A stretch of DNA of 64,000 bases, from the NCBI RefSeq assembly GCF_007829885.1, contig NZ_VIWW01000001.1:558001-622000 (forward strand), written 5' to 3'. The notes below the pieces were generated by a model, which searched no databases, was not told the origin of the DNA, and was given only the letters and a program-made list of their open reading frames with translations. This document shows positions 59,495 through 64,000 of the stretch, in pieces. Within the stretch, counting starts at the first letter, position 1, and every line of letters starts with the position of its first letter. Source of the stretch: Streptomyces brevispora (GTDB lineage: Bacteria > Actinomycetota > Actinomycetes > Streptomycetales > Streptomycetaceae). The translations under genes were made by a program, and so were the position numbers.

Positions 59495-60144
59495 GCCACG
59501 ACCTCCGCGGGCCCGCGTTGCCGGCGGGTGAGATCACGCCTCCAGTTGCGCAGGCCGATCAGGCACAGCATCAGGAAGCCGGCGTACAGGAGTGAGGTGA
59601 GGTAGAGCTCCTTGTACGCGTAGAGCGGGATGTACACCACGTCGGCGGCGATCCACAGCCACCACGACTCGACGAGTTTCCGGCACTGCCCGTACGTCGC
59701 CGCCAGCGACAGTGCGGTGGTCAGGGCATCCCAGAAGGGCACCGTCGAGTCGGTGGCCCGGTCCAGCAGCACGGTCAGCGCGAGGGTCCCCACCACCCCT
59801 GCCGCGAACAGCAGGGCCCACTCGGCGCGGGTGGTACTCCGCACCGGCAGGCCGTCCGCCCCTGGTCCACCCCCGTGGGTCCAGGTCCACCAGCCGTACG
59901 CGGCAAGGGCGATGAAGACGATCTGGAGCCCGGCGTCGGCGTACAGGCCGGACTGGGCGAACAGCAGGATGAAGAAGAGGTTGTTGGCGATTCCGATCGG
60001 CCAGTTGGCGAGGTGCTGGCGGGCCACGAGCCGGACACACAGCGCCCCGCTGCCGAATCCCAGCACCTCGGTCCAGCTGACCGGGGTGTCCAGGACGGTG
60101 ACCAGGGGCTGCTGCAGGGGATCGAGGACGTCCGCGAGACTCAC
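59491..60144 (-). CDS. pnuC: PnuC-family nicotinamide riboside transporter
   Basis: 217 residues. GTG 60144 (VSLADVLDPLQQPL) is chosen because AAGGAGG (60150-60156) lies 5 bases upstream; an in-frame ATG at 60165 has no site and would put the upstream palindrome inside the gene. Seven membrane segments are visible (for example NLFFILLFAQSGLYADAGLQ, ALLFAAGVVGTLALTVLLDR). PnuC motifs are WPIGIANNLFFILL, YADAGLQIVFIALAAYGWWT and ESWWLWIAADVVYIPLYAYK. It imports nicotinamide riboside by facilitated diffusion, trapped by the NadR-like kinase encoded next. First gene of the NAD-salvage operon. Confidence 0.94.
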   Translation of the reverse strand: MSLADVLDPLQQPLVTVLDTPVSWTEVLGFGSGALCVRLVARQHLANWPIGIANNLFFILLFAQSGLYADAGLQIVFIALAAYGWWTWTHGGGPGADGLPVRSTTRAEWALLFAAGVVGTLALTVLLDRATDSTVPFWDALTTALSLAATYGQCRKLVESWWLWIAADVVYIPLYAYKELYLTSLLYAGFLMLCLIGLRNWRRDLTRRQRGPAEVVA

Positions 60145-60157
60145 ACCCGCCTCCTTA

Positions 60158-60174
60158 ATAGTCATTCTGACTAT
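60158..60174. promoter_or_regulatory. Perfect palindrome upstream of pnuC, probable NrtR operator
   Basis: ATAGTCA-TTC-TGACTAT is a perfect 7-3-7 inverted repeat ending one base from the pnuC Shine-Dalgarno sequence (60150-60156). It is the only such element in the pnuC leader, where a repressor of the operon would act. Assignment to the NrtR-like protein is inference. Confidence 0.65.
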
Positions 60175-60205
60175 AAAGGTCGAACGCGGGTAGCAAAAGA
60201 CCCGC

Positions 60206-60245
60206 GGCCGGTTCCTGTCCGAAAATCGAAATCCAGGAACCGGCC
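60206..60245. terminator. Hairpin between the pnuC promoter and rluB stop
   Basis: GGCCGGTTCCTG (60206-60217) pairs perfectly with CAGGAACCGGCC (60234-60245) around a 16-base AT-rich loop, 30 bases after the stop of the minus-strand rluB gene. Confidence 0.78.
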
Positions 60246-60274
60246 ACGGGCCGTGAGCGGTGGGTGCGGGCGGT

Positions 60275-61495
60275 CTACAGACCGACCTCACGCATCAGCA
60301 TGCCCACTTCGGTGTTGGTGAGCCGGCGCAGCCAGCCCGACTTCTGGTCGCCCAGCGGGATCGGTCCGAACCCGGTCCGGACGAGCCGCTCGACCGGGAA
60401 ACCGGCCTCGGCCAGCATCCGGCGGACGATGTGCTTGCGGCCCTCGTGGAGGGTCACCTCGACCAGGTAGTTCTTGCCGGTGTTCTCGACGACGCGGAAG
60501 TGGTCGGCGCGGGCGTACCCGTCCTCCAGCTGGATGCCGTCCTTGAGCCGCTTGCCCAGATCGCGCGGGAGCGGTCCCTGGATGGCTGCCAGGTAGGTCT
60601 TCTTCACGCCGTACCGGGGGTGGGTGAGACGGTGGGCCAGCTCGCCGTGGTTGGTGAGCATGATGAGGCCCTCGGTCTCGGTGTCCAGCCGGCCGACGTG
60701 GAAGAGACGCGTCTCACGGTTGGTGACGTAGTCGCCGAGGCACTGGCGGCCGTCCGGGTCCTCCATGGAGGAGACGACGCCGGCCGGCTTGTTCAGCGCG
60801 AAGAAGAGGTACGACTGGGTGGCCACGGTCAGGCCGTCGACCTTGATCTCGTCCCTGTTCACGTCGACGCGCATGCCCTGCTCGACGACGATCTCGCCGT
60901 TCACCTCGACGCGGGACTGGTCGATCAGCTCCTCGCACGAGCGGCGCGAGCCCATTCCGGCGCGGGCCAGCACCTTCTGCAGGCGCTCGCCCTCCTCCTC
61001 GGCGCCCGGGTTGGTCCTGGGCGTCTTGATCTCGGGCTTGTCCGCATACCGGTCGCGGTTGCGCTGCTCGATCTTGGCGTCGAGCTCGCGCGGGCGTGCC
61101 GGGGCGCCGTACGGGGCACGACGGCCGCCGCTCTTGGCGCCGCCCGTCGCCGCCTTCGGGCCGCCCTTGGCGCCGCCGCGGGCCGCCGCGCCGCGGCCCT
61201 TGCGGGTGCCGCCGTCGCCGCCCGGCTTGTCGTTGCCGACGTCGTAGCGGCGCTCCTCGGGCCTGGGCCGACGGGCGCGCTGCTCCTGCTTGTCATCACG
61301 CTCGGAGCCGGAAACCCGGGGGTTCGGGTTGCTGTTCCTGCCGGTGCCGATGTTGTTCCTGCCGCCGCTCCTGGCTCCGCCGCCGCTGCTGCCGCTCCTG
61401 CCGCCGCTGCTGCTGCCGCCGCTCCTGCCGCCGGTACCGCCGCCGCTCCTGCCGCCGCCGCTGCCGCTTCCGCTGTTCCTGCCACTGCTTCGCAT
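60275..61495 (-). CDS. rluB: 23S rRNA pseudouridine synthase, RluB family
   Basis: 406 residues from ATG 61495, sharing one base with the scpB stop (TGATG). Residues 1-145 are a disordered Gly/Ser/Arg-rich extension, first Gly-Ser repeats and then Lys/Arg-rich, likely to bind RNA. The S4 domain (about 170-235) has RLQKVLARAGMGSRRSCEEL. The catalytic domain has LNKPAGVVSSMEDPDGR, HVGRLDTETEGLIMLTNHGE with the catalytic Asp, and LHEGRKHIVRRMLAEAGFPV. It should make a pseudouridine near position 2605 of 23S rRNA. It closes the parA-scpA-scpB run. Confidence 0.93.
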   Translation of the reverse strand: MRSSGRNSGSGSGGGRSGGGTGGRSGGSSSGGRSGSSGGGARSGGRNNIGTGRNSNPNPRVSGSERDDKQEQRARRPRPEERRYDVGNDKPGGDGGTRKGRGAAARGGAKGGPKAATGGAKSGGRRAPYGAPARPRELDAKIEQRNRDRYADKPEIKTPRTNPGAEEEGERLQKVLARAGMGSRRSCEELIDQSRVEVNGEIVVEQGMRVDVNRDEIKVDGLTVATQSYLFFALNKPAGVVSSMEDPDGRQCLGDYVTNRETRLFHVGRLDTETEGLIMLTNHGELAHRLTHPRYGVKKTYLAAIQGPLPRDLGKRLKDGIQLEDGYARADHFRVVENTGKNYLVEVTLHEGRKHIVRRMLAEAGFPVERLVRTGFGPIPLGDQKSGWLRRLTNTEVGMLMREVGL

Positions 61496-62142
61496 CAAAA
61501 TTCCGTCTTGTCGTCTGCGTGAGTATCCGGGGTGTCCGGTGCGTCCGGATCGAACGACGGCACACCCTCTAGCGTCTCAGCCTCGATCGCGTCCGCCTCG
61601 GGGAGGAAGGGCGCGAGCTCCGGGAGCTCGTCCAGGCCACGCAGGCCCATTCGCTCCAGAAAGTAGTTCGTCGTCCTGTACAGGATCGCACCTGTTTCGG
61701 GTTCCGCGCCCGCCTCCTCCACCAGCCCCCTCTGCAGCAGGGTCCGCATGACCCCGTCGCAGTTCACGCCGCGCACCGCGGAGACCCGTGAACGGCTCAC
61801 CGGCTGCCGGTACGCGACCACCGCGAGAGTCTCCAGCGCCGCCTGGGTGAGACGGGCGTGCTGGCCGTCCAGGACGAAGCCCTCGACCGCCGCCGCGTAC
61901 TCCGGGCGGGTATAGAACCGCCAGCCGCCCGCGACCAGCCTGAGGTCGAAGCCGCGGCGCTGGACGGTGTACTCGTCGGCCAGCTCGCGCAGGGCGTCGG
62001 CGACGGCCCGTCTGGGCCGCTCCAGCACCTTGGCCAGGTGCTCCTCGGTGGCCGGTTCGTCGACGACCATGAGGACGGCCTCCAGGGCGGGCCTGAGATC
62101 GAGGCCCGCGACGGTGGAGCCGGTGACGTCCTGCTCGCTCAT
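61495..62142 (-). CDS. scpB: Segregation and condensation protein B
   Basis: 215 residues from ATG 62142, overlapping the scpA stop (ATGA). Two winged-helix domains: the first around LRPALEAVLMVVDEPATEEH with VADALRELADEY, the second around QHARLTQAALETLAVVAYRQ, PVSRSRVSAVRGVNCDGVM and LVEEAGAEPETGAILYRTTN with FLERMGLRGLDELP. ScpB binds ScpA and SMC in the condensin complex that organises the nucleoid. The acidic 35-residue C-terminal tail is probably disordered. Confidence 0.94.
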   Translation of the reverse strand: MSEQDVTGSTVAGLDLRPALEAVLMVVDEPATEEHLAKVLERPRRAVADALRELADEYTVQRRGFDLRLVAGGWRFYTRPEYAAAVEGFVLDGQHARLTQAALETLAVVAYRQPVSRSRVSAVRGVNCDGVMRTLLQRGLVEEAGAEPETGAILYRTTNYFLERMGLRGLDELPELAPFLPEADAIEAETLEGVPSFDPDAPDTPDTHADDKTEF

Positions 62143-63188
62143 GCCTTCACATCCCGCTGTTCGTCCTGCACGTCCGGTGCCTCCTGGTCGAACTCGTCCG
62201 TCACGAGGGGTTCGGCCCCCGCTCCCCCGGCCCAGCGCACCATGAGCTCCCCCAGCGCCTCGTCCTGGTCCAGGGCGACGGCCTTCTCCCGGTAGAGCTC
62301 CAGCAGCGCGAGGAAGCGGGCGACGACGGTGAGGGTGTCCGCGGCGTCCTCGGCCAGCTCCCTGAAACTCATCTCCCCCGCCTCCCGCAGCCGCGCCATC
62401 ACGATCCGGGCCTGCTCGCGCACGCTGACCAGCGGGGCGTGGATGTGGTCGATGTAGACCTGCGGCCGGGGCCTGGGCTGCATCGCCTTCACGGCCAGCG
62501 CGGCGAAGCCCTCGGCCCCGATGCTGATCACGACGTCGGGCAGCAGCTCCGCGTGGTGCGGCTCCAGCCCGACGGTACGGGGGAAGCGGCGGCCCTCCGA
62601 TTCGAGGCGGTCGCTGAAGATCTCGGCGATGCGTTTGTACGCGCGGTACTGCAGCAGCCGCGCGAAGAGCAGGTCCCTGGCTTCGAGCAGCGCCAGGTCC
62701 CCCTCGTCCTCCACCTCGGCGGCGGGCAGCAGCCGGGCGGCCTTGAGGTCCAGGAGGGTGGCCGCGACGACGAGGAACTCGGTGGTCTGGTCCAGGTCCC
62801 AGTCCGGGCCCATGGCCCGGATATGGACCATGAACTCATCGGTGACCTTGGACAGGGCGACCTCGGTCACATCCAGCTTGTGCTTGGAGATGAGCTGGAG
62901 CAGCAGATCGAACGGCCCCTCGAAGTTCGCCAGCCGAACGGTGAACCGGCCGTCGTCGGCCGCGGGGGTGGCAGCGGTGACCGCGAGGTCCGGGGACTCC
63001 GGCGCGACCGGGGGATCCTCCGCGACCGGGGCCGCCTCGCCTGTTTCGGGAGGAAGGGCCGGGGCCGACGCGACCGCCCCCGCCCCGTGTCCGGCCCCCG
63101 CCGGCCCGGACACGGGCCCGCCCCCCGGCCCGCGGCCCAGCGGGCGGCGGAAGGTGCGGGCGGGCTCGTCGGGTGATGGCATGGGCAT
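62139..63188 (-). CDS. scpA: Segregation and condensation protein A
   Basis: 349 residues from ATG 63188 (ATG 63182 is possible). The first 80 residues are Pro/Ala/Gly-rich and low complexity. The kleisin core begins FTVRLANFEGPFDLLLQLIS and continues KHKLDVTEVALSKVTDEFMV, TEFLVVAATLLDLKAARLLP and LLQYRAYKRIAEIF. The C-terminal winged helix (SFRELAEDAADTLTVVARFL, ALLELYREKAVALDQDEALG) would bind the SMC head. It bridges SMC dimers with ScpB. About 70 bases separate it from the gene upstream. Confidence 0.94.
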   Translation of the reverse strand: MPMPSPDEPARTFRRPLGRGPGGGPVSGPAGAGHGAGAVASAPALPPETGEAAPVAEDPPVAPESPDLAVTAATPAADDGRFTVRLANFEGPFDLLLQLISKHKLDVTEVALSKVTDEFMVHIRAMGPDWDLDQTTEFLVVAATLLDLKAARLLPAAEVEDEGDLALLEARDLLFARLLQYRAYKRIAEIFSDRLESEGRRFPRTVGLEPHHAELLPDVVISIGAEGFAALAVKAMQPRPRPQVYIDHIHAPLVSVREQARIVMARLREAGEMSFRELAEDAADTLTVVARFLALLELYREKAVALDQDEALGELMVRWAGGAGAEPLVTDEFDQEAPDVQDEQRDVKA

Positions 63189-63259
63189 CCAGGGTGCGGC
63201 GGGACACGGGCGGCGGGCGGCGGCCCGCCCTTCGGGGCAGGCTACCGGCGCCGTGCCCG

Positions 63260-63856
63260 TCAGCGGCCGCGCAGCCGCCGTACGAGGATGCTCGCGTCGC
63301 CCCGCGACTCCAGGTCGGCGAGGACGACGGCGACCGCCTCACGGACGATCCGTCCGCGGTCGATGGCCAGCCCGTGCTCGCCGCGCAGCACCAGCCGCGC
63401 GTGTTCGAGGTCCATCAGCTCCTCGGCGGAGACGTAGACCGTGATCTTCTCGTCGTGGCGCTCCCGGCCGCTGGGCCGCCGGTTCGCGCCGCGTCCGCCA
63501 CCGCGTCTGCGCTGCTGCTGGACGACAGGTGCGGGAACCGGCTCCTGCGAGGACGGCGGCTGCGGCCGGCGCCCGGCCTGCGCGGCCACCGCGACCCGGT
63601 CGCTCTCGCCGCCGCGGCTGCGTGAATCGCCCGCGTCGGCCTTGGCCGGGGAGTGCTCCTCCGGTGCGGCAGGGGCCGTTCCCGCGGGGGCCTCGGAGCC
63701 CGTCCCCGGGGCGTCGGCCCCGGAACCGCTCTCGCCGGCCGGTGCCTGCACCCGGGCCTCGCCGTTCGCCTTGCGCCGCCGTTCCGCGGGGGACGAGGAC
63801 TGCAGCCCCATCCCCCCGGTGGTACGGAACAGTTCGTCGGCCCCGGGCAGACTCAC
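63260..63856 (-). CDS. Putative ribbon-helix-helix protein between parA and scpA
   Basis: 198 residues from GTG 63856 (VSLPGADELFRTTGG), chosen for its GTGA overlap with the parA stop; GTG 63868 would overlap by 16 bases. Residues 15-130 are a Pro/Ala/Glu/Arg-rich, probably disordered region. The last 65 residues have a ribbon-helix-helix look: a strand KITVYVSAEELMDLEHARLV, then a helical stretch DRGRIVREAVAVVLADLESR and ILVRRLRGR. RHH proteins bind DNA as dimers and can partner ParA ATPases in place of ParB. That role is inferred from position and fold only. Confidence 0.7.
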   Translation of the reverse strand: MSLPGADELFRTTGGMGLQSSSPAERRRKANGEARVQAPAGESGSGADAPGTGSEAPAGTAPAAPEEHSPAKADAGDSRSRGGESDRVAVAAQAGRRPQPPSSQEPVPAPVVQQQRRRGGGRGANRRPSGRERHDEKITVYVSAEELMDLEHARLVLRGEHGLAIDRGRIVREAVAVVLADLESRGDASILVRRLRGR

Positions 63857-64000
63857 TCGGCGTGACACCGGGCGAGCACCTCCCTGGCGAGCTGGCGATA
63901 GGCGGCGGCACCGACCGAGTTGGAGGCGTACGTGGTGATGGGCTCGCCGGCGACCGTGGTCTCCGGGAAGCGGACCGTGCGCCCGATGACCGTGTGGTAC
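63853..64000 (-). CDS. parA: ParA-family ATPase, C-terminal end (5' part outside window)
   Basis: Forty-eight codons to TGA at 63853. The visible end, VIGRTVRFPETTVAGEPITT then YASNSVGAAAYRQLAREVLA, is the typical C-terminus of Soj/ParA chromosome-partitioning ATPases, with the EPI-x-TYAS and GAxAYRxLAxE pattern. The Walker motifs lie beyond the window edge. The stop overlaps the start of the ribbon-helix-helix gene (GTGA), so the two are coupled, as expected for a partition pair. Confidence 0.85.
   Translation of the reverse strand, partial: YHTVIGRTVRFPETTVAGEPITTYASNSVGAAAYRQLAREVLARCHAE

Noticed and set aside
60145..60165. ATG 60165 as the pnuC start
   Set aside because: It has no ribosome-binding site and lies in the palindrome, while GTG 60144 has AAGGAGG at good spacing.

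Overview
This window reads as chromosomal DNA of a Streptomyces species. GC content is very high with strong third-position GC bias, many starts are GTG, TTA codons are scarce, and neighbours repeatedly overlap by four bases (ATGA or GTGA). The family content and gene order (hmgA; dnaE2 with an imuB-like gene; der, plsC, cmk, prephenate dehydrogenase, aroH; rluB, scpB, scpA, parA) also fit, and resemble my recollection of the S. coelicolor core chromosome. I see no tRNA, rRNA, CRISPR array or intact mobile element.

Layout. 1-3.5 kb: a minus-strand operon of beta-helix protein, cupredoxin-like lipoprotein and membrane protein, cut by the window edge. 3.6-7.1 kb: homogentisate dioxygenase, a HutC-type GntR regulator and an orphan type-ISP-like protein. 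7.1-10.3 kb: a DrrAB-like exporter with paired operators between it and a TetR gene, then a second TetR gene. 10.5-17.6 kb: a secreted SGNH esterase, an AAA ATPase, a YtrA-type regulator, tandem-GNAT and DUF402 proteins, a methyltransferase-Nudix-VOC fusion and a secreted lipase. 17.8-22.6 kb: an SOS-type mutagenesis operon (dnaE2, imuB-like) with a LexA-like box and a coding minisatellite. 22.7-27.1 kb: a YhgE-like membrane protein, a chimeric transposase/DrmC remnant, a two-component system and a VanZ-like protein.

27.1-40.3 kb is a zone of gene decay. It holds a broken DUF4232 lipoprotein joined to half an alpha/beta hydrolase, an FxsC-FxsT (FxSxx-COOH system) deletion-fusion, a permease/FAD-protein deletion-fusion and a frameshifted substrate-binding protein. 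Interspersed are intact genes: a DUF4231 (SLATT-like) protein with a TTA codon, a streptogrisin-type protease, two flavin-dependent monooxygenases and a DUF1684 protein. A 23-codon Cys-containing leader peptide precedes the transporter genes, which together look like the remains of an organosulfur uptake and desulfurisation locus.

40.3-49.4 kb: a DUF5685 protein with a very Cys-rich tail, a SepF paralogue, a glutaryl-CoA-dehydrogenase-like enzyme, an MFS exporter, a PAP2 phosphatase, an I78 inhibitor and two conserved actinobacterial proteins of unknown function. 49.5-54 kb: der-plsC-cmk-prephenate dehydrogenase-aroH. 54-56.7 kb: TetR/DUF1304 with a 26-bp operator-like palindrome, and two RlaP-like nucleotidyltransferases. 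56.7-60.2 kb: an NAD-salvage operon (pnuC, nadR-like, NrtR-like Nudix regulator, ADP-ribosylglycohydrolase) with a perfect ATAGTCA-N3-TGACTAT palindrome upstream. 60.3-64 kb: rluB, scpB, scpA, a putative ribbon-helix-helix protein and the 3' end of a parA gene.
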